Origin: Lacrimispora sphenoides JCM 1415
Lineage (GTDB): Bacteria > Bacillota > Clostridia > Lachnospirales > Lachnospiraceae
Direction of reading: 5' to 3'
NCBI RefSeq assembly: GCF_900105615.1
Contig: NZ_LT630003.1
Coordinates: 2,046,001 to 2,110,000, forward strand
DNA length: 64,000 bases
Shown: one piece after another, positions 1-8,698 of the stretch
How positions within the stretch are numbered: the stretch's first letter is position 1
Layout: each line of letters starts with the position of its first letter
Notes under the pieces: model-generated
The model's input: only the letters and a program-made list of their open reading frames with translations
Told to the model about the DNA's origin: nothing
The model's database searches: none
Program-made: the position numbers and the translations under genes

Positions 1-575
1 ACATTGCATACCTTGACATTCATTGTCATTGGCTGAGCCAGATGATCCTCCTCCCTGCCGTAAACACTTCCGATTCCTGCATGGGTGGCCAGGTCTGCAT
101 CTGCTGATGCATCTATGAACACGGAGGCGGATACGTCAAAGAAGCCCTGTTTTGCATACAGGCGTACCTTTTGGATCTTTCGGTCCTCCCATTCACAGCC
201 TGTATAGACGGTATGATAGAGCAGGTCAGCTCCGGCCTCCTTCACCATGGTCTCAAGAATTAGTTTCATACCTTCTGCATCAAACGGGGTCACGGAACTG
301 GCATACCCCACAAAATCCTCCATATGGCCTGGAGAAAAGCCTTCTCTTACCATACGCGCCACAATTTCCTCAGCAATCCCCTGCACGACTTGCGTACTTC
401 CTGCATGGAATGTCATCTGGGGACCCGTTCCTGCCATTGTAAGCATACCGCCCAGATATCCGTTCTGCTCTACCAAGAGAGTCCTGGCTCCGGATCTGGC
501 ACTGGCGATTGCAGCTACTGTACCGGCAGGCCCTCCTCCAATAATGACCACATCATAGGTTAAGTTCTGTTTCAT
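1..575 (-). CDS. FAD-dependent oxidoreductase, N-terminal part (cut by left window edge)
   Basis: About 191 N-terminal residues are visible. The start ATG (575-573) follows a GGAGGAG ribosome binding site. Residues 8-20 form a Rossmann dinucleotide fold with the GxGxxG-type run VIIGGGPAG, followed by an E at the end of beta-2 (LLVEQNG) and a YLGGMLTMAG segment. These are typical of the FAD_oxidored family (fumarate reductase-like, often in sugar or hydantoin catabolic clusters). The start overlaps the end of the upstream HExxH gene by 23 bases, which suggests translational coupling in the hydantoinase operon. The substrate cannot be told from the visible part. Confidence 0.85.
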   Translation of the reverse strand, partial: MKQNLTYDVVIIGGGPAGTVAAIASARSGARTLLVEQNGYLGGMLTMAGTGPQMTFHAGSTQVVQGIAEEIVARMVREGFSPGHMEDFVGYASSVTPFDAEGMKLILETMVKEAGADLLYHTVYTGCEWEDRKIQKVRLYAKQGFFDVSASVFIDASADADLATHAGIGSVYGREEDHLAQPMTMNVKVCN

Positions 576-1122
576 TTCTCTCCTCCTTTATCAGCTGATC
601 ATAGCGGCAGGCAAAGGCATGAGCCCCGATTTCCGATAACGCCCGGATTCCGGTCCTTCCGATTTTCAGACTACCAATCCTTAGCATTGGCACCAGATAT
701 TCTTTACTCGTAAATCCCAGTTCACTCCATTCAAGAAAATGATAATATTCATGGCTTAAAATCAGATTCATGGCTTCCGCCATCTCCATTTTGTTTTCTA
801 TTGCCCAAAGTGAAATGGATTTCAAGTAAAGATGGATCCTCTTCTGTCCGGTCAGATAATCACTGAAATATCTCTGGTTTCCCACAACATAATCGGCATC
901 AACTTTCTCACAGGTTAAGCCGCTTTCTGTTACAATTCTAAAAAAGTCTTTTTCTCCATTGTAACGCACAAAAATCATTTCTGCTGCGGCTTCTCCCTTT
1001 TGCCACGCACGGTCTGTGATCCTTTTTCTGTCCTCAGACCGGATTTTATGATAACAGCTGTCACGGCTTAATTCATCCTGTGCCAATTCCTTCCCCGGAA
1101 ACGGCATGGAACCTGTATTCAA
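553..1122 (-). CDS. Small HExxH-motif protein, possibly ImmA/IrrE-like metallopeptidase fold
   Basis: 189 residues, no signal peptide or membrane segment. Residues 124-128 read HEYYH inside a helix-like context (LILSHEYYHFLEW), the zincin HExxH motif. About 36 residues later ALSEIGAHAFACRY resembles the E-x-x-A-x-x-FA element that follows HExxH in ImmA/IrrE-type (M78) proteins, so E164 could be the third ligand. I do not recognise the family beyond that. It starts 25 bases after the hydantoinase gene and overlaps the FAD oxidoreductase start, so it is part of that operon. Whether it is a peptidase or only shares the fold is not known from sequence. Confidence 0.7.
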   Translation of the reverse strand: MNTGSMPFPGKELAQDELSRDSCYHKIRSEDRKRITDRAWQKGEAAAEMIFVRYNGEKDFFRIVTESGLTCEKVDADYVVGNQRYFSDYLTGQKRIHLYLKSISLWAIENKMEMAEAMNLILSHEYYHFLEWSELGFTSKEYLVPMLRIGSLKIGRTGIRALSEIGAHAFACRYDQLIKEERNETELNL

Positions 1123-1147
1123 AATCCAATCACCACCTTATCTGCTT

Positions 1148-3301
1148 TTATCCTTCTGTCCGGCCGGTTGCAATGATCAGGATTTTTTCATCATTGCCAA
1201 AACCTGTCAGTTCTGCATTTCCCAGTGCACAAATTTGCGCTTTGCTCTGGAGTCCGGATAAATCAATGACTCGTTTCCCTGATACCAGATAAATATTGGG
1301 CAGATTGGCACCGCCATCATTAAACACCGTCAGTTCTTCCAAATACCATTCGATTTTTGTTTCCCAGTCCGCAATCTTCACTTCTGAAACCAGAGCATTG
1401 CTTTTCTGAAGGCGGATCACGCCTTCTTCATCAATCAGACGCAGGGGCGTTGTTTTCTTTTTCAACAATCCCAGAAATTTCTTTTCCAGTCTCTGGGACT
1501 GCACGGCATACATCACTCCGTTTTGAGCGGTTATAGATAATTCTCCCGGATTCCCATCCATATTTTCGGCACAAATCTTAAGGAGCTCATCAACCGTCAG
1601 TTTTGTATTGCCCAGGACCTTACTTCTCATTTCCGTGGCACCTACAGCAATTGCCCTTAATAGATTTTTTTGCGTATCCACTTCTACATGGACCTCAATG
1701 GTCCCCGGCGCAGCGCCGCTCTGGATTGCTTTCTGTTCTACTTCCCTGCGAATGCTTAATATATCTTCCTGGGAAGGACTTGACACCGTCCGCTCCACCA
1801 TATCCCGTACCATGGCAAGAGCGACACCAATGGTGGAAATTACCGCTGCATTGCCTGCGATCCGGTATTTATGCTTCATGGTCTTTGCAAGATGGGGAAC
1901 CACACTGGCTGCTCCGCCTCCGCCTCCCACAAACACGGTCTGGTCCGGACGCATTTTATAGTCTTTAATAAGCTGTTCTGCAACCTTTGCATTTTTGGCT
2001 GCTGCGAATGCCATGGCCTTTTCTGCCGCTTCTTCCACGGTACAGCCCATTTGATCTGCCAACGGCTTCCAGGCTTTCCTTGCTGCTTCCACATTCCCAT
2101 AGGAATAGTCTTCCGGCCTGACGTAACCAGCTATATTAGCAGCTCCCGCCATGGTGAGGGTCACCCGTACTCCATTGTCACATTCAATAACCGCATATTC
2201 CGGATCAGAAGGTACGGGTCTGACCGTCATAAGCCTTGGATTTTTAATAAGGTCGGCATCAGTATAAACTTCATAATCCAGACCGGCAATATGAGCACTT
2301 CGCGGCCCCATGTTAACGGCCTTGCCATCCTTTATCTGTACCATGCTTCCCCCGCCAATGCCCACGGTTCTGACATCAAGACTGCTTAAATAGGTTTTAT
2401 GTCCTCCTACTTCTGCATATTGGATCATAACCTTGCCATCCTTTACGCAGGATATATCCGTGGAAGTACCGCCGACTTCAAAAAATAGACCATCCGTCAG
2501 CTTTTCATACATCAGAGCGCCGGCAACACCGGCTGCCGGTCCCGAGAGTATTGTCATAATCGGCCGGTTTCTTACCTCGTCTACTGTCATAACGCCGCCA
2601 TCACAGCGCATAACCATCAGAGGGTTTTTGATTCCAGCCTCTATGATGCTCGTTTCCGTCATGGTTGCAGCCTCAAGCATCTTAGGCATAATGCTGGCAT
2701 TTACCACGGCCGTCCTGGTTCTTATTTTCAGGCCGTATAATTTTGATATTTCATTGGTAGCCGTACCCGGGATATTCATCTCCTTGCATTTTTCCAGTGC
2801 CAGATTCTCATGATACGGATCATCCACACTGAAAGCCTCTGCAGCCACAATGCTGGATGTGCCTCGTTCCCTTAAGGAGCGGATGGCGTCCACGATCCTG
2901 CTTCCCAGACTGCCCTTATCCGAAGTGTCCACGTATTCGTTCTGACTTTCCAAAAATTTACCGGCTGCCAGTTCTATATTGCTGATGTTGGTATCCGACC
3001 TGCTTTTTGCCCCTTGCAAACCGCTTCCCAGCGTTACAATACCAACCGGAGCCACATCTCCTTCCAGAAGTGCATTGGTAGCCTGAGTCGTACCGTGAGC
3101 GATAAAAACAACGTCATCCGGATTAATATGACAATCCTCCATAATGCGCTGCAGCGCCTGAACAATTCCTTCTGCCACTCCCTGCCTGGAATTGTGGGTA
3201 GTAGGAGTTTTTACCACTCCTATTAATTCAAAAGTTTCATTATCAATGGCAGCGGCATCCGTAAAGGTGCCGCCCACATCAATCCCGATGCGTACTTTCA
3301 T
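1148..3301 (-). CDS. Hydantoinase/oxoprolinase family protein (HyuA-type)
   Basis: 717 residues, the usual length of an HyuA subunit. The N-terminus carries the actin-like ATP-binding fold (IGIDVGGTFTD, residues 5-15); SGPAAGV near 253-259, VGGTSTDIS near 276-284 and GIGGGSM near 314-320 are the conserved ATPase-like motifs, and a GGGGGA run lies further on. Family members use ATP to hydrolyse hydantoins or 5-oxoproline or to carboxylate ketones. No HyuB partner gene is visible here, so the exact reaction is open. The neighbours (permease 24 bases upstream, TIM-barrel protein, FAD oxidoreductase) indicate catabolism of an imported small molecule. Confidence 0.9.
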   Translation of the reverse strand: MKVRIGIDVGGTFTDAAAIDNETFELIGVVKTPTTHNSRQGVAEGIVQALQRIMEDCHINPDDVVFIAHGTTQATNALLEGDVAPVGIVTLGSGLQGAKSRSDTNISNIELAAGKFLESQNEYVDTSDKGSLGSRIVDAIRSLRERGTSSIVAAEAFSVDDPYHENLALEKCKEMNIPGTATNEISKLYGLKIRTRTAVVNASIMPKMLEAATMTETSIIEAGIKNPLMVMRCDGGVMTVDEVRNRPIMTILSGPAAGVAGALMYEKLTDGLFFEVGGTSTDISCVKDGKVMIQYAEVGGHKTYLSSLDVRTVGIGGGSMVQIKDGKAVNMGPRSAHIAGLDYEVYTDADLIKNPRLMTVRPVPSDPEYAVIECDNGVRVTLTMAGAANIAGYVRPEDYSYGNVEAARKAWKPLADQMGCTVEEAAEKAMAFAAAKNAKVAEQLIKDYKMRPDQTVFVGGGGGAASVVPHLAKTMKHKYRIAGNAAVISTIGVALAMVRDMVERTVSSPSQEDILSIRREVEQKAIQSGAAPGTIEVHVEVDTQKNLLRAIAVGATEMRSKVLGNTKLTVDELLKICAENMDGNPGELSITAQNGVMYAVQSQRLEKKFLGLLKKKTTPLRLIDEEGVIRLQKSNALVSEVKIADWETKIEWYLEELTVFNDGGANLPNIYLVSGKRVIDLSGLQSKAQICALGNAELTGFGNDEKILIIATGRTEG

Positions 3302-3325
3302 AAATTCAATTCTCCTGTCGATTGC

Positions 3326-4627
3326 TTAAAAGTATATGAATGCCGAGATTATCACACCGATCACGGAAATCGTCCAAAGATAGGGCAATAGTTTTTTGGT
3401 AATCGTATTAACATCCACCTCGGCAAAATTGGCTGTCCAGACGTTTTGTGTATTGGTGGGGTCCCCACAGCCCTGAATCCTTTCTGCGGAAAGAAAAGCT
3501 CCCATAACAGCCTGCGGATTCAGTGTCCCAAGACCGATCACCAAAGCTGCAATTCCGGAACCGAGTCCAAACAGATTCATAGGACCTCTGTATAAGGATA
3601 ATGGTGCCAGAATGGAGAAAAAGATTATGTATCCGACTTTTGAAGTTGGGATCACGGCAAGTAAAAATGGGTTCAGCACTTCCTTTACCATGGCGTGAGT
3701 CACTGCAAGATATAAGATTCCAATGCCCACCATCAAGATGATTGCAGGCGCTGCATCTGTAATTCCGTCATAACAGGTTTTTACAAGAAGATTCATTGCT
3801 TTGGAAAAGCTTTTGGATGTAAACAGCAGAATCCAGAATATGCCTGCCAAAAAAGAAGGAACAACAGGCACCTTTAAAAACGCTACCAGAATGATGGGAA
3901 CAAGTGGTGTGACCATAGCAAGCCCACCGGCTGTTCCTCTTAACTGCTTTGTCTGGATCTGATCTGAAACAGGAGCGGAAAAAGCAAATTTTACTCCATT
4001 CTTTTTGAACTCCACAAAAATCAGGATTATAGTCGCGATCAGCGTTACCGCCAGCATATAGACTTCAAACCCCTTAATTTTCTCAATTTCCAATCCGAAT
4101 ATGCTGGAAAATGATGTCCAGTTTGCAATATTAAAACTGAGTCCCACTGCAAATGCCATCAAAAAGATGCTGGCAGCGCTGATAGCCGGTACACCCACGG
4201 AAATCAATATGGGCAGAACAATGGTTCCCACCATAATAACAGAACCCAATCCATTTAAAGTAGTGAACAAAAGTGCAACTGCCGTTACCATGATCAAGGT
4301 AACAATTAACGGCCTGTCACCGCCCAGCTCTGCACTTTTTTTGATGATATTTTCGGTCACTCCAGTCTTATTCATCAGCTGTCCCAGCCATGCACCGAAG
4401 ATAACTGCCATAATCGCAGATCCCATTCTGACAGTACCGGCTTCTAAAACAGTGGAAAGCCAGCCAATCTGAGCCCCTTCCCCATTAACTCCCACTGCCG
4501 GAACTCCTGCAATCACGCAGATGACAACAGCCAGAAAAGGCAGAGCCAACAAAGTAGGCAGTTTTTTTGCCATCATAAATGCTGCAATAACAAGAAAAGC
4601 AATGATGATACATGTTCCCTGTAACAT
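3326..4627 (-). CDS. Multi-pass permease of the ion-transporter superfamily (GntP/CitMHS-like)
   Basis: 433 residues starting at the ATG at 4627, which has GGAGG nine bases upstream; a longer start at 4648 has no such site. There are about 11-12 hydrophobic segments, beginning with a helical hairpin (residues 2-20, 25-40) and a charged loop, and a second half that repeats the pattern. Glycine-rich re-entrant-looking segments (TTLNGLGSVIMVG and LYRGPMNLFGLGSG) fit secondary carboxylate or anion transporters such as GntP, DcuC or CitMHS. It sits between the TIM-barrel and hydantoinase genes with 24-32 base gaps, so it probably imports their substrate. Confidence 0.75.
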   Translation of the reverse strand: MLQGTCIIIAFLVIAAFMMAKKLPTLLALPFLAVVICVIAGVPAVGVNGEGAQIGWLSTVLEAGTVRMGSAIMAVIFGAWLGQLMNKTGVTENIIKKSAELGGDRPLIVTLIMVTAVALLFTTLNGLGSVIMVGTIVLPILISVGVPAISAASIFLMAFAVGLSFNIANWTSFSSIFGLEIEKIKGFEVYMLAVTLIATIILIFVEFKKNGVKFAFSAPVSDQIQTKQLRGTAGGLAMVTPLVPIILVAFLKVPVVPSFLAGIFWILLFTSKSFSKAMNLLVKTCYDGITDAAPAIILMVGIGILYLAVTHAMVKEVLNPFLLAVIPTSKVGYIIFFSILAPLSLYRGPMNLFGLGSGIAALVIGLGTLNPQAVMGAFLSAERIQGCGDPTNTQNVWTANFAEVDVNTITKKLLPYLWTISVIGVIISAFIYF

Positions 4628-4659
4628 ACGAAATCCTCCATTTTTCAATTAGATGGTGT

Positions 4660-5355
4660 TTATAATCTATCTACCGCATTCCGGAACTGACCGGTTACTT
4701 CTTTTACCTGTTCTGCAGACGGTTCCTTTCCCATAACAATGGCTCCGATCATGACCGCTTTGCAGCCGGCTTCATAAAGATGCTTTACTTCCTCCGGGCA
4801 TATCTTCTTCTGGGTAGGGATCAAAGTCGGCTTCCCTGCTTTAGCAGATATATGGGAATACCGTAAAATATCGGCGTAATTGAGGGGTGCCCCGTAGCGT
4901 GCTCCCGGCTGAATGCTGCATTCCAGGATATCTATGCCGGACTGCCGGACTGCTTCCAGTGTATTCTGATCATATGTATCATCAATGGCAGCCATTTTTG
5001 TCAACACCCGGCTCTCCATCATATGACACGGCAGATGGTGAATGTAGGAAGAAAAGAACCGAAGCCCCATTTGTTCCACTTCCAACCTTTCTTCCCTTGT
5101 AATAAATGCATCTTCTCCTCCGGGCACAAGTCCGACCGGCACATCTTTGCATAGTGCAATCAAATCTTTCAGGAACAGCCGGTTCTCCTCATAAGTTCCG
5201 AATGTATGGCCGCTTGCACGATGCCATACATTTGCATGAACTTTAATTGCCTGAGCCCCTCCTTCCAATGCAGCCCTGGCTAGCTCCAGATTATTTTCCG
5301 GCAGGCTGACCACCAGGGTAAATTTGTTTTCATTTACCAATTCTTTAAAATCCAT
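4660..5355 (-). CDS. TIM-barrel protein of unknown specificity
   Basis: 231 residues with alternating beta/alpha pattern of a (beta/alpha)8 barrel. Strand ends carry short acidic or basic motifs: AIKVHANVWH (residues about 36-45), VGLVPGGED (74-82), DILECSIQPG (144-153), PTLIPTQKK and the C-terminal phosphate-binding-like KAVMIGAIVMG. This resembles NanE/ThiE-type or DHDPS-like barrels, but I cannot assign a reaction. It lies directly after the ROK regulator and before the permease, so it probably acts in the same pathway as the HyuA protein. ATG with GGAG upstream (AAAGGAGAAGTC). Confidence 0.7.
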   Translation of the reverse strand: MDFKELVNENKFTLVVSLPENNLELARAALEGGAQAIKVHANVWHRASGHTFGTYEENRLFLKDLIALCKDVPVGLVPGGEDAFITREERLEVEQMGLRFFSSYIHHLPCHMMESRVLTKMAAIDDTYDQNTLEAVRQSGIDILECSIQPGARYGAPLNYADILRYSHISAKAGKPTLIPTQKKICPEEVKHLYEAGCKAVMIGAIVMGKEPSAEQVKEVTGQFRNAVDRL

Positions 5356-5402
5356 TGACTTCTCCTTTCTGAAATGCGGGCATCCGGCGGCCGTCCGGAC
5401 GG

Positions 5403-6389
5403 TTACATTTCACAAATTACTTTTTTCAGTACTCTCTTACCTAAATCTGTTTCCATATGGTTAATCACAGGCTTTATTGCCTTGACTTCAACAGCGTGCT
5501 TTAATAAATGACTTTTCTTTAACTGTCCGCTTACACATTCCGCCAGACGGTCTCCCTCATCCACCCTGCCTGACAGATATACGTTTTCGATGGGAAACAT
5601 CATGCAGATCATCTGCAGTATATTAACAATTCCTTCAGAAAGTTTGTCTGCGGTCATTTTTTTACCGGCATGTTCGACGAAGGGGGTCATATCCGCTTTC
5701 TTTCCCTCCGTCATATCAAGAAACGTTCCATTGGAGGTTATGGAAACAAAGATTTTTTTCCCAATCTCAATGTGTGCACTGTTCGGACTCTCTTCTTTTT
5801 TCATGATTTGCCGGAAGGAATAAACCTGAGAATATTCTTCCATGACAGGCACTTTAAACTGGGTTTTCACCGCCTCACAGAATGATATGCTGGCCGAAGA
5901 TAATGAGGTGGAATACATAACATTAAAATCACTTGGACTCATATCTTCCTGGAACAAAAGCCCGATTCCTGCCAGTTTCCCATTGCAAAAATTCTCCGCA
6001 TCCTCCCTTATGCAAAGGGCGACCTTTTCAAGCAGTTCATTGCCGGTAATGTAATAATCGGATATCAGAACGCTATGTTTTTTTTCCAGCGCCAGATCTA
6101 AAAAATGTAAAACGGCTCTTCTCCAGCCGATTTCCAAAATTGCGATATATCCTTTGCTGTTATTGACCGATAATTCAATTCTTTTTCTGCCGCCTGTGGA
6201 TGTGGCTACACCATTTTCCACGATCCAGCCTTTTTCTATTAATTCCGATGTCAGAGATGAAACCGTACTCGGCGAAAGCCCTATGATCTCGGATAATTCT
6301 GTACGGGAAACCGTTTCCTTTTCTAAAATTACATTCATGATCAATCGCAAATTTTCCCGTTTCATGTCCTGTAAACCGCTTTTTTTCAT
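5403..6389 (-). CDS. ROK-family transcriptional regulator with degenerate sugar-kinase domain
   Basis: 328 residues. Residues about 8-70 form a MarR-like winged helix (SRTELSEIIGLSPSTVSSLTSEL is split over helices 2-3), typical of NagC/XylR regulators. The rest has the ROK beta/alpha layout but the signature residues are missing: no DxGxT phosphate loop (LEIGWRRA instead), no GHxx...CxCGxxGC zinc motif, and no catalytic Asp in an NDAN-type segment. It is also shorter than the usual 380-400 residues. It is the first gene of the hydantoinase operon and has its own promoter, so it likely controls this operon, perhaps with a ligand other than a free sugar. Confidence 0.85.
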   Translation of the reverse strand: MKKSGLQDMKRENLRLIMNVILEKETVSRTELSEIIGLSPSTVSSLTSELIEKGWIVENGVATSTGGRKRIELSVNNSKGYIAILEIGWRRAVLHFLDLALEKKHSVLISDYYITGNELLEKVALCIREDAENFCNGKLAGIGLLFQEDMSPSDFNVMYSTSLSSASISFCEAVKTQFKVPVMEEYSQVYSFRQIMKKEESPNSAHIEIGKKIFVSITSNGTFLDMTEGKKADMTPFVEHAGKKMTADKLSEGIVNILQMICMMFPIENVYLSGRVDEGDRLAECVSGQLKKSHLLKHAVEVKAIKPVINHMETDLGKRVLKKVICEM

Positions 6390-6442
6390 ATTTGTACAAC
6401 GCCTTCCTTCTTTTTTCGGTCTCCGAAATAAGTTCTGTTTTA

Positions 6443-6471
6443 AAAATATATCAATTGTAACAAATTGTCAA
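6443..6471 (-). promoter_or_regulatory. Sigma-A-type promoter of the ROK/hydantoinase operon
   Basis: On the minus strand TTGACA (6471-6466), a 17-base spacer and TATTTT (6448-6443). The -35 is a perfect consensus. It lies 54 bases upstream of the ROK start. The overlapping AT-rich dyad (AATTGTAACAAATTGTCAAT on the plus strand) is a reasonable place for an operator, but this is inference. Confidence 0.65.
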
Positions 6472-6617
6472 TCGAATCTTACCTATCTCTTTTATTTTAA
6501 GCAAAGTGCACGAATTTGTATTTTCAAATTTGTCAAAATCCTCCAATACTTTGTGGCCATCAGCCGAATTTCATCTTTTCAAAATGTTTTCTATATTTAT
6601 ATCTTTTTGTGCATTTT

Positions 6618-6646
6618 TTGACAACATGCTTCATATATTCTATATA
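6618..6646 (+). promoter_or_regulatory. Sigma-A-type promoter of the diguanylate cyclase gene
   Basis: TTGACA (6618-6623), 17-base spacer, TATATA (6641-6646), 43 bases before the ATG at 6690. It is divergent from the ROK promoter about 150 bases away. Confidence 0.65.
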
Positions 6647-6689
6647 AGGCCTATTTCTATTTTCATAGCACTTATGGGAGAAAGTGAAA

Positions 6690-8333
6690 ATGAACGGAGA
6701 AACTTTTTTAGACCGCATTCCTTGCGGCATACTGAAGCTTAAAATTGATGAAGATCTTACCATTCTTTACTCCAATCAGGCGATTAAAGCATTATTTCAA
6801 GAGCCTGCTTCGCTTCAGGACATGGTGTGTGAATCAGAATATCCGGAGCTGCTGGCGGAAATTCACAGCCACCTGACAGGCGAAGCCGCCCGTTTTGAAC
6901 TGGAATTCAAAGCAAAAATACAAAAAAACTGCATCTGGTGTTCCTTACAATTGAATTATATCCCTGAGGAGGAACTATTGTACTGTGCAATCTCCGATAT
7001 CACATGTATGAAAAAATTCCAGGAACACTTACGGATCCGTGAAGAACAATACCGGCTGGCAAGCCGGCATTCCGGCTGCCTTGTAAGCATCTATGACATC
7101 CCTTCCAGAACCCTTTCCCCCTCGCCTGAATTTTCCAGAACTTTCCCTTTTCCCTACACCCAGCCGCTCTCCCCAGAATTCCTTATCGAAAACGGCATTG
7201 TGCACAAGGAAAGCGTCACCGATTTTCTGGAATTTTATGATAACATGGAAAAGGGGATACCCGAGGGAAAATGCATCACACGCTTAAAAATATGTTCCGG
7301 AGATTATCATTGGTTTTCTTCGCAATACTCACTGGTGTGTACTGAGGAGCAAAAACCTCTCAGGGGAATCATATCCTACCAGGATATTACGGATCAATAT
7401 GAAAAAGAACTGGCTTATCAAAAGTGGATGGAATACATGCGTGAACAGAAAAAGGACTGTATCGGCTATTACGAATATAATTTAAAATTCGATTTATTTG
7501 AAGAAATCATTGGAGAAATGACTCAGACCATGCCGGATTATGTTTCTAATTCTTTTTCCAGCATTATGACCTACATAGCAGAGAATCACATTTTTGAAGA
7601 AGACCGGGAGATGTTTCTAAAATTCTTCAATAAAAATCAATTGCTCTACCACTACTATCGGGGGAACCGGTCCTTACGGCTGGAACACCGGCGTATACGC
7701 CCTGATTCCACCGTCTACTGGGGGCTTGGCATGGTGCAGATTGTTTCCGATCCTTATACCGATACGATCAAGGCATTTATTCTTATTAAGGATATTGATG
7801 CATCCAAACGGGAGGCCTTAAATCTTCAGGAGCTTTCCAAACAGGATTCCCTGACCGGTTTGCTAAACAGAGCAACTGCCATACATGCAATCCGCAATAC
7901 ATTAAAAAACAGCCAGGGGCATCACATCCTTATTATGCTGGATATTGACCGTTTCAAGCAACTGAATGATAATTACGGCCATCAGTTTGGGGATAAGGCC
8001 CTCCACCGTGCCGCTTCAAGACTTAAATCCGCTTTAAGGCGTGATGACATCTTCGGACGGCTGGGAGGCGATGAGTTCATCATATTATTAAAAGATGTGG
8101 CTTACAGCATGGATTTGTACGCTCGTCTGGAAAATTTATGCAGTCTCATTGGCAGCGCTCTGGAACCGGAAGCACATATTTCCGGCAGTCTGGGAACAGC
8201 CGCCTATCCGGAAGATGGAACTATATTTGAGGAATTATATGAAAAGGCCGACATTGCTCTTTATCACGCAAAGAAACACGGCCGCAGCCAGTATGCGGTT
8301 TATGAACCTGGCATGAGCATGGCAAAATTATAA
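6690..8333 (+). CDS. PAS-domain diguanylate cyclase (GGDEF)
   Basis: 547 residues. ATG at 6690 has GGGAG nine bases upstream; an in-frame GTG at 6684 is too close to it. Residues about 1-110, 120-240 and 250-380 look like three PAS-type sensory modules with no membrane segment, so a cytoplasmic sensor. Residues about 385-547 form the GGDEF domain: the active-site loop GRLGGDEFIIL is intact, and RRDD five residues before it fits the RxxD inhibitory site for c-di-GMP feedback. No EAL domain is present. The protein should make c-di-GMP from two GTP. The gene stands alone between its own promoter and a strong terminator. Confidence 0.93.
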   Translation: MNGETFLDRIPCGILKLKIDEDLTILYSNQAIKALFQEPASLQDMVCESEYPELLAEIHSHLTGEAARFELEFKAKIQKNCIWCSLQLNYIPEEELLYCAISDITCMKKFQEHLRIREEQYRLASRHSGCLVSIYDIPSRTLSPSPEFSRTFPFPYTQPLSPEFLIENGIVHKESVTDFLEFYDNMEKGIPEGKCITRLKICSGDYHWFSSQYSLVCTEEQKPLRGIISYQDITDQYEKELAYQKWMEYMREQKKDCIGYYEYNLKFDLFEEIIGEMTQTMPDYVSNSFSSIMTYIAENHIFEEDREMFLKFFNKNQLLYHYYRGNRSLRLEHRRIRPDSTVYWGLGMVQIVSDPYTDTIKAFILIKDIDASKREALNLQELSKQDSLTGLLNRATAIHAIRNTLKNSQGHHILIMLDIDRFKQLNDNYGHQFGDKALHRAASRLKSALRRDDIFGRLGGDEFIILLKDVAYSMDLYARLENLCSLIGSALEPEAHISGSLGTAAYPEDGTIFEELYEKADIALYHAKKHGRSQYAVYEPGMSMAKL

Positions 8334-8337
8334 ACAA

Positions 8338-8382
8338 GGTGCTGCAGATCAAAATTATTGATCTAGCAGCACCCTTTTTTAA
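8338..8382 (+). terminator. Rho-independent terminator after the diguanylate cyclase gene
   Basis: GGTGCTGC ... GCAGCACC with an inner ATCAA/TTGAT extension, followed by CTTTTTT. It begins four bases after the TAA. Confidence 0.9.
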
Positions 8383-8446
8383 CCTCATCAAATAAGCATC
8401 AAAGTGGATTGTGAATATCTGATCCTTCGGCTTCTGACCTGATCAT

Positions 8447-8482
8447 GCAAAAAATGTCCTGTGGAATTCTCCACAGGACATT
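8447..8482 (-). terminator. Terminator of tRNA-Leu(CAG)
   Basis: On the minus strand AATGTCCTGTGGA and TTCCACAGGACATT form a 13-base-pair stem followed by a T run. A near copy of this hairpin terminates the tRNA-Leu pair at 27128-27166. Confidence 0.85.
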
Positions 8483-8493
8483 AAGTATAGCTA

Positions 8494-8577
8494 TGCAGAA
8501 GAAGGGACTTGAACCCTCAAGGTATTGCTACCACACGGACCTGAACCGTGCGCGTCTGCCAATTCCGCCACTTCTGC
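8494..8577 (-). tRNA. tRNA-Leu (anticodon CAG)
   Basis: 84 nt without encoded CCA. Acceptor arms GCAGAAG/CTTCTGC with discriminator A, anticodon loop TTCAGGT read as CAG, long variable arm typical of leucine tRNA, and GGTTCAAGT T-loop. The sequence is identical to the copy at 27324-27407. Confidence 0.97.
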
Positions 8578-8616
8578 GTTTCAATTGTTCGAATTGGTAA
8601 TTCAATTCGTACAATT

Positions 8617-8645
8617 ATAATACTATACTTTCAGCAAATAATCAA
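8617..8645 (-). promoter_or_regulatory. Promoter of tRNA-Leu(CAG)
   Basis: Minus strand TTGATT (8645-8640), 17-base spacer, TATTAT (8622-8617), 40 bases before the tRNA 5' end. Confidence 0.7.
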
Positions 8646-8698
8646 GTACTTTTTTATTTTCTTTTTGACAAAGAATATTCCAATGAAAATGGCAGTTC

